Shown piece by piece: positions 53,450-62,550 of a stretch of 64,000 nt of DNA. Position 1 is the stretch's first letter, and each line of letters starts with the position of its first letter. The DNA is from Paenibacillus sp. L3-i20 (GTDB taxonomy: Bacteria; Bacillota; Bacilli; Paenibacillales; Paenibacillaceae): positions 822,501 through 886,500 of the forward strand of contig NZ_BQME02000001.1 in NCBI RefSeq assembly GCF_022180385.2. Direction: 5' to 3'. The position numbers and the translations under genes are program-made. The notes under the pieces were generated by a model. That model was given only the letters and a program-made list of their open reading frames with translations. It did no database searches and had not been told where the DNA came from.

Positions 53450-54496
53450 TTATTCTTTTGCTAATTTCGTAAAAGAAGCCCAATACTGCTTAGGAAAGTC
53501 ACTCTTCTGCCCCAAAGTAAGAGCTGCTTCCAGCGCCCAATATGGATTTTGCAGCATTCCTCTTCCAACAGCAACAAGATCAGCATCTTCGTTGCCAATT
53601 AGCGAATTTGCAAGAACCGGATTATCCAGCCTGCCTACTGCAATGACTGGAACGTTCAGCTCCTGTTTGATTCCTCTAGCTAAAGGCACTTGGTAACCGG
53701 CATGAGAACCCGGCCCACCCATTGGAGAATTGACGGTACTGCCTTCTCCACCGGAACTGACATGGAACATATCGACTCCTGCTTCTTGATACTTTTTGGA
53801 GAAGGCTACACTCTCCTTCAAACCGTATCCGCCCTCAACATATTCCATAGCGGAGATTCTCATAATAAGCAGCATATCGTCAGGCATCTCGCTCTTAACT
53901 GCGCGTACAACTTCTGTTCCGAATAGAGTCAAATCTTTACCATATTGATCCGTTCTTTGATTAGTTAACGGTGAATGGAATTGATGAATTAAGTAACCGT
54001 GCGCGCCATGCAGCTCGATTGCATCAACACCAGCTTCAATTGCACGTCTTGCAGTTGCACGGAACTTCTCAACCATTCCTTGAACCTCAGTCGTATCAAG
54101 TGCTCTTGGTGTCTTGTATTTATCACTGAATGGGATGGCGGAAGGCGCTACTGGAACGTCAGCATCTTCAGCTTTGCGTCCGGCATGTGCAATTTGAATG
54201 GCTACCTTCGCTCCATGCTGATGGCAAGCGTCCACTATTTTCGCTAGGGCAGGAATTTGGTCGTCTGACCATAGTCCAAGATCGAAGTCTGTAATTCGAC
54301 CATCCGGCTCTACATCCGTCATCTCGATGATGATTAGACCTGCTCCACCAACAGCACGACTTACATAATGAGTAAAGTGCCAATCATTAGCTATACCGTC
54401 CTTTTCCGTCACCGAATATTGACACATAGGCGGCATTACCACCCTGTTCTTCAACTCTAGACCTTTCCAAGCAAATGGCGTAAATAAATGGTTCAT
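53450..54496 (-). CDS. namA: NADPH dehydrogenase NamA (YqjM-like old yellow enzyme)
   Basis: A 348-aa FMN enzyme that reduces electrophilic alkenes. MPPMCQYSVTEKDG carries the Cys (about 25) typical of the YqjM subgroup; HAGRKA, ELHGAHGYLIHQFHSPLTNQ (His pair about 170) and VGRGMLQNP complete the active site. Length normal. The upstream promoter overlaps a palindrome, and a MarR regulator follows. Confidence 0.93.
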   Translation of the reverse strand: MNHLFTPFAWKGLELKNRVVMPPMCQYSVTEKDGIANDWHFTHYVSRAVGGAGLIIIEMTDVEPDGRITDFDLGLWSDDQIPALAKIVDACHQHGAKVAIQIAHAGRKAEDADVPVAPSAIPFSDKYKTPRALDTTEVQGMVEKFRATARRAIEAGVDAIELHGAHGYLIHQFHSPLTNQRTDQYGKDLTLFGTEVVRAVKSEMPDDMLLIMRISAMEYVEGGYGLKESVAFSKKYQEAGVDMFHVSSGGEGSTVNSPMGGPGSHAGYQVPLARGIKQELNVPVIAVGRLDNPVLANSLIGNEDADLVAVGRGMLQNPYWALEAALTLGQKSDFPKQYWASFTKLAKE

Positions 54497-54589
54497 CTTT
54501 TCCTCTCCTTTAACCCCGTTAGTTTGAAAAATTTTTATTACATTGGAATATCTTTAATATGTACATTTATGATCGCACATTGAAATTGA

Positions 54590-54637
54590 ATGCATGTGCA
54601 TACATTTATATTAACGGAGCAGCTTTTGCATTGTCAA
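54590..54637 (-). promoter_or_regulatory. namA promoter and candidate MarR operator
   Basis: Minus strand TTGACA (54632-54637), 18 bases, TAATAT (54608-54613), then the palindrome ATGCA-CA-TGCAT (54590-54601) just downstream of the -10, a repression position. Confidence 0.55.
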
Positions 54638-54775
54638 TACATGATTAAGCAGAGCTTGTCTGCATGTTGTTTGGCAACCCCATGAATAGTTTCCATATTT
54701 TTGTACATGATAGAGGTGTTGCCGTCAGTCTGTTGCTTATGTTCAAACTAAATAACTCTACATATGGAGGAAAAA

Positions 54776-55324
54776 ATGAAAAAAATCATTATGTTAGCGG
54801 TGTTGCTAGTAACCATGGTAACCATGAACCCTTCACTTAGTTACGCAGACTCAAATACCAGTGAAGAAAACGAAGAAGCAGGAATTCTAGTGCCAATTAT
54901 CAATAGCAAAGGTAAGGAAATCGGCAGTGCCAAGCTTACCGAGCAAGGTGATAAAGTGATCCTTCATGTAGTAGCAAAAGAGCTTCCAACCGGCGTACAC
55001 GGCATTCATTTCCACAATGTTGGCAAATGCGATACGCCAGACTTTAAAACTGCGGGAGACCATTACAATCCTCATCAAAAACAGCATGGGTTCAACAATC
55101 CAAAAGGATTCCATAGCGGGGATCTGCCTAATATAGAGGTTGGATCGGACGGTACAGTTGATACAAGTATTGAGAGCTCGAACGTAACACTCCAGCGGGG
55201 CAAACCCAACTCCTTGTTAAAAGAGGGTGGTGTAGCAATCATCATTCATGAGAAAGCCGATGATTATGTTACCGACCCATCAGGCAATTCAGGCGCACGC
55301 ATCGCTTGTGCATTTATTAAGTAA
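54776..55324 (+). CDS. Secreted Cu/Zn superoxide dismutase family protein
   Basis: A 182-aa exported enzyme: signal peptide (about 1-25), copper ligands in GIHFHNVGKC, bridging and zinc ligands in GDHYNPHQKQHGF and GFHSGDLPN, copper His in IIIHEKADDY, active-site Arg in SGARIACAFI. All ligands are present, unlike some YojM-type proteins that lack a copper ligand, so activity is plausible. Start ATG 54776 with GGAGG five bases upstream. Confidence 0.92.
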   Translation: MKKIIMLAVLLVTMVTMNPSLSYADSNTSEENEEAGILVPIINSKGKEIGSAKLTEQGDKVILHVVAKELPTGVHGIHFHNVGKCDTPDFKTAGDHYNPHQKQHGFNNPKGFHSGDLPNIEVGSDGTVDTSIESSNVTLQRGKPNSLLKEGGVAIIIHEKADDYVTDPSGNSGARIACAFIK

Positions 55325-55339
55325 CTCCATAAATAATAA

Positions 55340-55385
55340 AGCCCGCCAAAGCCGATAATCGACGTTGGCGGGTGTTGTTTTTTTA
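55340..55385 (+). terminator. Terminator of the SOD gene
   Basis: CCCGCCAA-AGCCGATAATCGACG-TTGGCGGG followed by a T-rich run ending in seven T. Confidence 0.88.
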
Positions 55386-55724
55386 AAATCCTGCACTAGT
55401 AATCGTCATAGATGACAGCGGACCACCATAAGAATACCTAACTTTGTTCGTGTCTTGCGACAATCCACTAAAGCTTATGTTAAAACTTTTTGTACCCGAG
55501 CCGCTGCCAAGCACTCGTGATCCTCTTGCCACATGCTGTTCTACACCGTTTAGGTTATCACTAGAATGGATAATTTCTTCGCTTTCAATACATCCATCCT
55601 TTCGATTCTGAGACTAATAGAAGGTGTCTCTAAGGTGAATGCTGGACTGCACTTTAATCGTTTGAATATTCAGATATTTAAATTGTGAATCTTGACCGTA
55701 ATTTTGTACAGATTCATCACAGCT
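55383..55724 (-). pseudogene. C-terminal fragment of an unrecognised secreted-type protein
   Basis: One frame reads DESVQNYGQDSQFKYLNIQT, IKVQSSIHLRDTFY, an in-frame TAG (55614-55616), then CIESEEIIHSSDNLNGVEQH, GSGSGTKSFNISFSGLSQD and RYSYGGPLSSMTITSAGF to a natural stop at 55383. The beta-rich, Ser/Gly-rich end looks like an extracellular or anti-sigma ectodomain. No start is left; the MFS gene stop cuts into its 5' side. Decayed gene remnant. Confidence 0.6.
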
Positions 55725-55725
55725 A

Positions 55726-56970
55726 CTATGCTGATGGCATTTCAAAATATCGCTTTTTTGATGGAAGCAGTATAATTGTGCATAATAGAACACCAAGTAA
55801 AGCCATTACAACGATGCCCCCCAGCACTGCTGCCCCTATCGAAATCCATTCCGCAGCAACACCTAATATGATCGTAGCTATCATAACGAGTCCTGCTTCA
55901 ATGAACCCATTCATACTGCCCACCCTGCCCATTAACTCAATGGGGATATGGTTTTGGTAGAAAGTAACGTAGCCCGCATTGGCAAACGCAATAAAAAAGG
56001 CGAGTACAAAAAATCCGACAGCAGCAACTGCAAAAGTTCCTGAGAATGCATAGATCAGATAGCCAATACAGACACCAATCGTACCAACCCCGATCATTAT
56101 TGAATTGGCGACTCGTTTTACAATAATGACGTTCAGCGCTGCACCAACAATTATTCCTGCGCCTGCCACGCTCACCAAAATGCCATAGTCACTTTCTGAA
56201 AGCCCCAGCACTACCCTCGCAAACGCAGCTTCGAGTGAGTCAACCGCTGTTGCCATTACGACCATAACGATTCCGAATAATAAACAGACTGCAAGTACAT
56301 AGTACGCTCGTCGATAAAACCCAATGACCACTCCCCAGTCTTGCTTCAGTAGCTTCCAAGACATTCGTTCAACTTCCGCTTCCATGAAAGCATCCTTCTC
56401 TAAGTTTGGCATAAGCAGCATGATAAAACCTGAAAATGCTAACGCAGCTGCGTTAATATAGATAGCAGTAGTAGGTGAACCAATTAAAAAAAGCAGCCCT
56501 GCAATTGCAGGTCCGATCATAAATGCACCCGAACCGATTAAGCTATTCACCGCATTAAACCGTTGTCTCCGTTCCGGTGGAATAAGCTTCGTAATATACG
56601 TACTTGAAGCAGGATAAAAGGCTGAATTACCCATATTTATGAGGAAAACCAGGACATAAATGTAGATTAACGAATCAAAAAGCGGTACGAGAAATATAAG
56701 TGCAGCTCTCGCAAAATCGAGGTAAACCATTAAGCTCCGTTTGTTCATTCGATCAATGAAACTGCCTGCCCAGCTATTCGTAAACATCGTAGCAAGCGGT
56801 CTAATAAGATACAAGATTGACACAGCAAGGGCTGATTCTGTCATATCCAGCACAATTAAGTTCAAAGCGATAAAATAAATCCACGCACCCATATTCGATA
56901 TCCCTATACCGAATAACAAAATAGATGGGTATTTCCACGATTCCAGCACATTTTTCATTTTCATATGCAT
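55726..56970 (-). CDS. MFS transporter under T-box control
   Basis: A 414-aa transporter with about twelve membrane segments and the MFS loop SWAGSFIDRMNKRSLMVYLD (about 65-84); resembles the MFS_3/enterobactin-exporter-like group (YfiS/YttB type). AAGGGAG precedes ATG 56970. A complete T-box leader ends 30 bases upstream, so expression should rise when an aminoacyl-tRNA is uncharged, which suggests amino acid or peptide transport. Substrate not readable. Confidence 0.88.
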   Translation of the reverse strand: MHMKMKNVLESWKYPSILLFGIGISNMGAWIYFIALNLIVLDMTESALAVSILYLIRPLATMFTNSWAGSFIDRMNKRSLMVYLDFARAALIFLVPLFDSLIYIYVLVFLINMGNSAFYPASSTYITKLIPPERRQRFNAVNSLIGSGAFMIGPAIAGLLFLIGSPTTAIYINAAALAFSGFIMLLMPNLEKDAFMEAEVERMSWKLLKQDWGVVIGFYRRAYYVLAVCLLFGIVMVVMATAVDSLEAAFARVVLGLSESDYGILVSVAGAGIIVGAALNVIIVKRVANSIMIGVGTIGVCIGYLIYAFSGTFAVAAVGFFVLAFFIAFANAGYVTFYQNHIPIELMGRVGSMNGFIEAGLVMIATIILGVAAEWISIGAAVLGGIVVMALLGVLLCTIILLPSKKRYFEMPSA

Positions 56971-56999
56971 TTCGGCAGCTCCCTTCTGATGATAAACAA

Positions 57000-57330
57000 A
57001 AAAATCCCACCCCCAAGACCGTAGTCTTGGGGACGAGATTGTTCATCGCGGTGCCACCCCAGATTCGTTAATATGTCACCATATTAACCTCATTAAGTAC
57101 GACATTAACAGGCTTTAAACACTATCGCCGGAATGTTATACTATCGCTCGATAACAGGAGCTACTGTCGGTTCATCTACTCTGGCTGCTAATCCTTAGCC
57201 GCCCGAGTTTCCGAAACGATGCTCAGAGACTTGCTTCAAAAGCGCGTTCCTACCCCTTCCCAGTTACCGGGGCTCCCTGTAAAAAACTAACGCAATTTAC
57301 TCTTCTCTTCTGTGCATTTAAAAGTATTGT
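57000..57330 (-). ncRNA. T-box leader
   Basis: Minus strand: stem I region (about 57330-57220) with CAGGGAGCCCCGGTAACTGG and pairing GCGTT/AACGC, then the T-box AATCTGGGGTGGCACCGCG (57044-57062), then the terminator CCCCAAGAC-TACG-GTCTTGGGG with TTTTTTT (57000-57020). The tRNA-binding TGGC predicts a G at the discriminator position. Specifier candidates in the loop before TCTCTG are AGC (Ser), CAA (Gln) or GAA (Glu); all fit a G discriminator, GCA (Ala) does not. Confidence 0.9.
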
Positions 57331-57416
57331 CGAGAATAATAGCACAGGAAATAATATCTGTAAACTAAAATTATCCATTATTATTTCAATCCGCCGATAC
57401 TACTTCATAGATCCTC

Positions 57417-58907
57417 TTATTGCTCCACACCGATCATACCGTTTAGTTTCGGTGGACTGCGATGTTTTGTTGCCTGCTCATATCCGTAGGCTAACGCGAT
57501 CAACGTTGGCTCGCTGAAAGCTTTTCCCGAGAATACAACTCCGAACGGCCCCTTTGTCGAATCCCCATCACTATCTACAATGCCTTTCTCCACATATCCA
57601 GCAGGTACAGTCACGAGTGGATATCCTAGCCTAGCTGCAACATACATTCCGTCCACATCTCCCGGCAACAGCAACGCATCTAATTTGAAACGATCTAGCG
57701 CATCGTCGATCCCTTTTGTGAGTGCTAGTTCATTATACTTTTTCCGCTTCTCAAGATAGGTCATTTCTGTCAGGTTATTGCTCTGCGCAAATTCTAAAGT
57801 GTCCTGCCCATATTTCAGTGCAACATCCGCATGCGCTTCGTTAAAAGCTATTAATTCCTCCAAGGAATGAACAGGAACGGAGGGATGCAGTCCTGACAAA
57901 TACTGATTAAGTCCCTTTTTGAACTCATAACAAATGACATCATTATTCCACGGAAGATGTTCCACATGGAGGGAGACAGAATCAACTATCGTTACGCCAG
58001 CATCTTTGAGCGTCTGAATCGCATCCTCCATAATAGCGAGTCTCTCCGCATCAAGGTGTTTATAGTAATGTCGAGGTATACCGATTTTTGCCTTCGTTAA
58101 ACTCTCTTCGTCCAGAAAGGATGTATAGTCATTGTAAAAGTGACCTTCACTTCTTGATGTAGCCGCATCCCATTCGTCAATACCAGTTAATGCTCCCAAA
58201 ATAATGGCTGCATCCGTAACCGTCTTAGCGATTGGTCCCGGCGTATCTTGGCTAACCGAGATAGGAATAATGCCAGAGCGACTGACGAGTCCAACTGTCG
58301 GCTTAACGCCCACTAATGCGTGTTGGCTTGCTGGTCCGATAATAGATCCTGCTGTTTCTGTTCCGATCGCTGCCGCTGCCATATCTGCAGCAACCGCAGC
58401 AGCAGATCCTGAACTAGAGCCACTAACGAACAACTCATCTGGACCATAAGGATTTACTACGAGACCGCCTCTTGAACTATATCCAGCTGGCATCTGGGAA
58501 TGCATAAAATTAGACCACTCGGTCATATTCGTTTTCCCAAGTAGTACTGCACCTGCTTTGCGAAGCTGAGCTGCAACGAATGAATCGTGCACCGCTATTG
58601 AATTTTCCAAAGCTATCGATCCCGCACTTGTATGCATACGGTCATGAGTATCAATATTGTCCTTTAGCAAAATAGGAATGCCATGCAACTTGCCCCGACT
58701 ACCCTTATCTTCTCTTTCTATATCTAGATCTCTCGCTATTTGCATTGCTTCCGGATTCAGCTCAAGCACCGCATTAATCGTACCATTGTAGCTTTTAATC
58801 CGCTCTATATACGCCTGTACAAGCTGCTCCGACTTAACAGCTCCACTCTCCATCGCTGTTTGCATATGTGAAATATCTGCATCGACAATCCATAGATTCA
58901 TATTCAT
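57417..58907 (-). CDS. Amidase signature family protein
   Basis: A 496-aa hydrolase. Catalytic triad of the amidase signature: Lys in PILLKDNIDT (about 82), cis-Ser in SGSSSGSAAAVAADM (about 163) and nucleophile Ser in GTETAGSIIGP (about 187). Similar to the peptide-amidase-like/YngJ-type group; GatA is excluded because no gatB/gatC is near and the tail differs. GGAAGTG precedes ATG 58907. Substrate unknown. Confidence 0.92.
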   Translation of the reverse strand: MNMNLWIVDADISHMQTAMESGAVKSEQLVQAYIERIKSYNGTINAVLELNPEAMQIARDLDIEREDKGSRGKLHGIPILLKDNIDTHDRMHTSAGSIALENSIAVHDSFVAAQLRKAGAVLLGKTNMTEWSNFMHSQMPAGYSSRGGLVVNPYGPDELFVSGSSSGSAAAVAADMAAAAIGTETAGSIIGPASQHALVGVKPTVGLVSRSGIIPISVSQDTPGPIAKTVTDAAIILGALTGIDEWDAATSRSEGHFYNDYTSFLDEESLTKAKIGIPRHYYKHLDAERLAIMEDAIQTLKDAGVTIVDSVSLHVEHLPWNNDVICYEFKKGLNQYLSGLHPSVPVHSLEELIAFNEAHADVALKYGQDTLEFAQSNNLTEMTYLEKRKKYNELALTKGIDDALDRFKLDALLLPGDVDGMYVAARLGYPLVTVPAGYVEKGIVDSDGDSTKGPFGVVFSGKAFSEPTLIALAYGYEQATKHRSPPKLNGMIGVEQ

Positions 58908-58990
58908 CTGTCACTTCCACCCCACCAAAACAAATTATTCTTATATAGGATAAACCTACCATAAGCATCTTGTTCGATGACATGTAAAGT

Positions 58991-59446
58991 TTAGTTATAA
59001 ATGAACCGCCCCGCTTCATCAGCCTGGGATTCATACTCTGATCCTAGTAGGAACTTAGTATCATTGCTTGTTGTCAAGAGCACATGATTTGCACCGAGCA
59101 GTCGATAAATAGACGGAATATTAGTTGTTTTGTCAGCTACTGTTTTTATAATAAACACCGCTTTAGTCGTCCAAGGACGACATACCAACAAATATTGACA
59201 TAATGCAGGCATGGATTGTTCGAACAAATACACTTTCCCGATCGCTGCTGGCGGTAAAATCTCCTTGTGTTCGTCACCCTGCGACACCATTATCGTGTTG
59301 TGCAGGCCAATCTCCTCCATATAGTTAACTTGCTCTAATGTGTTCGCGAGGCCAATAACTGGTACGCCTTTTCTAAGCAAAGCATCCAGAAACGACCGTC
59401 CTGCTTCATTCGGAGCAGAAATTAATACGTGTTCTATTTGTTTCAT
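58991..59446 (-). CDS. Paralogue of the kdp-operon Rossmann-like protein
   Basis: A 151-aa protein with the same plan as 44498-44923: VLISAPNEAGRSFLDALLRK, VYLFEQSMPALCQYLLVCRP and IPSIYRLLGANHVLLTTSND. No GxGxxG. Its ATG is preceded by AGGAGA. 83 bases upstream of the amidase on the same strand, so the two may be co-transcribed. No c-di-AMP riboswitch is seen before this copy. Function unknown. Confidence 0.75.
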   Translation of the reverse strand: MKQIEHVLISAPNEAGRSFLDALLRKGVPVIGLANTLEQVNYMEEIGLHNTIMVSQGDEHKEILPPAAIGKVYLFEQSMPALCQYLLVCRPWTTKAVFIIKTVADKTTNIPSIYRLLGANHVLLTTSNDTKFLLGSEYESQADEAGRFIYN

Positions 59447-59823
59447 TGATAATATCTCCTATCCCCATCTACACTCGCTAAGGAACTCCGTGGCCGTAGT
59501 TGTTATGAGCCAAATCATACTCCCGGAAGTTTCAAATCGTAAACGTCATTCTAACGCTTTTAAAGGACAAAAAACGGTCAAATTGGGGAGAAAAGAACAC
59601 CAAATAGGGTCAGCATCAACAAAATGCTCACCCCTTCTATCGTTTGCACGCTTTATCCTATTTTTATGGAATCAAACCTATGTAAGACGAAGTAAATGCC
59701 TTATTTTGCTATGGAAATGGTAGAGAACTTGCGTTTAATAAGCTAATTCCATGCTACATCGTCTAAAATGGGTTAATTCAGCTATCATGCACAGCATGTT
59801 TACTCGCCCGTAGTAAAGCAACC
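59447..59823. other. Gene-free stretch
   Basis: About 380 bases between two minus-strand genes. A plus-strand frame (59340-59723) has no ribosome binding site and starts inside the neighbouring gene. No clear terminator or RNA motif is visible; it should contain the promoter for 58991-59446. Confidence 0.4.
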
Positions 59824-60711
59824 CTATTGGGATGACTCGGATACATCATAATGGAGTGATAAAGTTAACAAAAACTGCTTGTGTGCGGCGGATAGCCACT
59901 TGCCCTTATGATAAGAAACCTGTGCGCAAAAAGTTAGCGGTGCTTCCATAGTCTCGATTACTTTCATCTTGTTATCTTGAAGCAATGATTCCACACTAAT
60001 GGATGGCATAAGACTAATGCCGAGTCCGCTAACTACGCACTGCTTCATCGCTTCCATGCTCGTAAACTCCATCTGATTGCTAACATCGAGACCTCTCTCA
60101 TTCATGTAGTTCTCGAAAAACCGTCTTAACGAGCAGTTTTTCTCGCTGAAGATCATACATTCCCCTGATGTCTCCAAAATAGTTGATCGATTTCGTTCAT
60201 ACCCTCCGACGAAAACGAGTTTCTCCTCAGAAATCATCTCAGTGACCAGTTGAGAGTCGTTTACGGTAGGTTCCAACGTAATCGCAATGTCCAGCTCTCC
60301 CGAATGCAGCTTTTCACGTAATGGCATACAGTTGTCGTTAATTAAAGACAGCTTAACGTATGGGAAACTTTTCTTAAAATGAGACAGCACGGGACCCAGC
60401 TTATAAACGGTCATCGTCTCCGACGCACCAATTCTCAGCTCTCCCCTTACTGACGAGTCGCCGTCTGAAAGATGATTTATTTTGGCATAGGCAGTTAGCA
60501 GTTCCCCGACATATCTATACAGTTCATCCCCGACCGAAGTGAGTCTAATTCGCTTCCCCAAACGATCAAATAACGGGTACCCTATCTCTTGTTCCAACTG
60601 CTGAATATGCGACGTAATCGTTGCTTGCGAATATTGAAGCAGCTTTGCTGCCTTCGTGAAACTATTGGCATCGGCAACTGCTTTAAACGTTTGAAATTGA
60701 CGAATATCGAT
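59824..60711 (-). CDS. LysR family regulator with apparent AUC start codon
   Basis: Full-length LysR regulator (295 aa) only if translation starts at ATC 60711: the frame reads (M)DIRQFQTFKAVADANSFTK, AAKLLQYSQATITSHIQQLE, the complete LysR helix-turn-helix. AGGAGTG stands seven bases before the ATC, and an in-frame TGA lies two codons upstream, so no ATG, GTG or TTG is available; the first standard one (TTG 60597) would remove the DNA-binding domain. The ligand domain (about 90-290) is intact. Divergent from the DJ-1 gene. Confidence 0.82.
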   Translation of the reverse strand: MDIRQFQTFKAVADANSFTKAAKLLQYSQATITSHIQQLEQEIGYPLFDRLGKRIRLTSVGDELYRYVGELLTAYAKINHLSDGDSSVRGELRIGASETMTVYKLGPVLSHFKKSFPYVKLSLINDNCMPLREKLHSGELDIAITLEPTVNDSQLVTEMISEEKLVFVGGYERNRSTILETSGECMIFSEKNCSLRRFFENYMNERGLDVSNQMEFTSMEAMKQCVVSGLGISLMPSISVESLLQDNKMKVIETMEAPLTFCAQVSYHKGKWLSAAHKQFLLTLSLHYDVSESSQ

Positions 60712-60753
60712 ATTGGATCACTCCTTACTGTTATTTTTGTTATCAGAAATACT

Positions 60754-60774
60754 GAATATAATACTTAGATATTC
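60754..60774. promoter_or_regulatory. LysR-type operator between LysR and DJ-1 genes
   Basis: Inverted repeat GAATAT-N9-ATATTC containing the T-N11-A core of LysR sites, midway between the two divergent genes. Confidence 0.6.
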
Positions 60775-60857
60775 CAATTTTACTAATCATATATTCTATC
60801 ATAAGATGAGAGTAGAAACCGACAAAAAAATACAGAAATAGGATAGGAGAACATACG

Positions 60858-61445
60858 ATGAGTAAAGTTTGTTTACTTTTGCCGAATGGATTCGAAGCCC
60901 TCGAAGCAAGTGTATTCACTGATGTTCTAGGATGGAACAAGCTTGAAGGAGATGGGTCTACCGAGCTAATAACAGTAGGTACCAGAGCCGAGTTAAAGTG
61001 TACGTGGAACTTCACAGTCATTCCAGAAAAGGTGCTATCCGAAGTAACAGTAGAGGAATTTGATGCATTAGCGCTTCCTGGCGGATTCAAATCGGCCGGA
61101 TTTTATGAAGATGCGTTTCGCCCAGATGTACTGGCATTCATCCGTGAATTCGATAGACAAGGAAAAGATATCGCATCGATTTGCGTTGGGGCTTTACCCA
61201 TTGGCAAAAGCGGTGCTCTACAAGGCAGAACTGCAACCACGTACAATCTAAACAATGGTCTGCGGCAGACTATGCTTGCTGAAATGGGCGTACAAGTGAT
61301 CCCCGACCAGCCTATCGTTATAGATCGAAACATCATAACTTCCTACAATCCATCTACAGCATTCGATGTCGCTTTCCTATTGCTGGAGAGACTTACTTCC
61401 ACGGATAATGCAAACAATGTGAAGCGGTTAATGGGCTTTCTTTGA
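60858..61445 (+). CDS. DJ-1/PfpI family protein
   Basis: A 195-aa protein. LLPNGFEALEASVFTDVLGW carries the conserved Glu (about 17) and ASICVGALPIGKSGALQGR the nucleophile Cys (about 108); LALPGG (about 75) matches the family. The usual His after the Cys is Val (CVGA instead of C-H/A-G), as in the YajL-like glyoxalase-III/deglycase branch. TAGGAGA precedes ATG 60858. Divergent LysR gene with a T-N11-A site suggests LysR-dependent induction. Confidence 0.9.
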   Translation: MSKVCLLLPNGFEALEASVFTDVLGWNKLEGDGSTELITVGTRAELKCTWNFTVIPEKVLSEVTVEEFDALALPGGFKSAGFYEDAFRPDVLAFIREFDRQGKDIASICVGALPIGKSGALQGRTATTYNLNNGLRQTMLAEMGVQVIPDQPIVIDRNIITSYNPSTAFDVAFLLLERLTSTDNANNVKRLMGFL

Positions 61446-61512
61446 ATCAAATCTGCTAATCATCTATAATTACCCAATCTCAAGGTGGGAGTTTAGTTGC
61501 TTTCGGATTAAA

Positions 61513-61558
61513 AAGACCTCGTTTTGAAAAAGATTGATCAAAACGGGGTCATTCTTTG
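61513..61558 (+). terminator. Terminator of the DJ-1 gene
   Basis: GACCTCGTTTT - loop - AAAACGGGGTC followed by ATTCTTT; stem of eleven pairs including a G-T. Confidence 0.7.
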
Positions 61559-61654
61559 TGAAGTACTATATCATTTCTATTAAAAAGATTGATCATTTTC
61601 TACCTGTGTTGTTCTATAATCGCACCCGACTCTGGAACATACATTATCCTCAAA

Positions 61655-62224
61655 TTAATTTTCTTTTAACGCTGAATACTTTCGATAAGCTTTATAATAA
61701 CTGCAACCACAGAAAACAACCATAAGGAAAGGAAGAAACCTTAAAATGACAAATAGAGTTTCAAATAAAAATGCTTTCCAAAATAATGCACCTTCCATAC
61801 TCCAAAGACCATCAGCTAAATATATACCTGAATCCTTATTAATCATATAATAAAAAAAGAATAACAGTAGACCTCCACCAAATGAATGACCCATCAATCT
61901 TTTATAATAATTACTCTTTGATTGGCGATCCGAGAAGATTTCATTTTGATCATCATCTTCTTTTTGCCAATATCGAATTCCAGCAAGCCAAGGGCCATTT
62001 ATATAAGTCCAGCCAAAGTCTTCATATATCCCTTTGTAATCTTCGAGCTTTTTCTTTGATAAATGCTCTTGATAATCCAGTCGCATCACATATCTTTTAT
62101 CGGTTTTTTCGAAAATGTATCTTCCTAATTCACCAATATTTGTACAACGATAGCCTTTTTGTAATTGCTCGTTCAGCCATTGCTCCTCTTTTTCAATATC
62201 AAAAGATATCTTAAATTTCTTCAT
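61655..62224 (-). CDS. DUF2812 membrane protein
   Basis: A 189-aa protein: an N-terminal DUF2812 domain (KISFDIEKEEQWLNEQLQKG and RYVMRLDYQEH, about 3-95) followed by two membrane segments (LLLFFFYYMI and FVILRFLPFLMVVFCGC). DUF2812 proteins are usually encoded behind a PadR regulator, as here: the start lies 14 bases inside the PadR gene. AAGGAAGTG precedes ATG 62224. Function unknown, possibly co-repressor-like sensing at the membrane. Confidence 0.85.
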   Translation of the reverse strand: MKKFKISFDIEKEEQWLNEQLQKGYRCTNIGELGRYIFEKTDKRYVMRLDYQEHLSKKKLEDYKGIYEDFGWTYINGPWLAGIRYWQKEDDDQNEIFSDRQSKSNYYKRLMGHSFGGGLLLFFFYYMINKDSGIYLADGLWSMEGALFWKAFLFETLFVILRFLPFLMVVFCGCSYYKAYRKYSALKEN

Positions 62225-62528
62225 TCGATTCACTTCCTTCGTACAGGGATAAAATATGCAATAACCTATTTTGTTCCATTTTCAAAATGGCGCCTCCTTC
62301 CGCAGTTATCATATAAACTTTTCTCCGACCCGATTCTCCAACAGGTTCAATCCAACCATGCTTATTCAAGTTTTCAATCGCACCGTATAATGTACCAGCT
62401 GCCAAAATAACAGTGCCGTTACTTATCTCTTCTATTTTTTGCATTGCGGCATAGCCATGGAGTGGCTCACGCAGAGCTAATAAAATATAATGCATCGTTT
62501 CAGACAACGGTAATAATTTATGTTTCAT
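62211..62528 (-). CDS. PadR family transcriptional regulator (short)
   Basis: A 105-aa PadR-type winged helix protein: LPLSETMHYILLALREPLHG, GTLYGAIENLNKHGWIEPVG and SGRRKVYMITAEG. ATG 62528 has GGTGGGGAT upstream. Co-transcribed with the DUF2812 gene; its promoter contains a perfect palindrome, so autorepression is likely. Confidence 0.9.
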   Translation of the reverse strand: MKHKLLPLSETMHYILLALREPLHGYAAMQKIEEISNGTVILAAGTLYGAIENLNKHGWIEPVGESGRRKVYMITAEGGAILKMEQNRLLHILSLYEGSESNEEI

Positions 62529-62550
62529 ATCCCCACCCTTTACTCGGTTC

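Noticed and set aside
57220..57250. Alanine (GCA) specifier for the T-box
   Set aside because: The antiterminator TGGC needs a G discriminator, whereas tRNA-Ala in Firmicutes has A; Ser, Gln or Glu fit better, though the true triplet is not settled.
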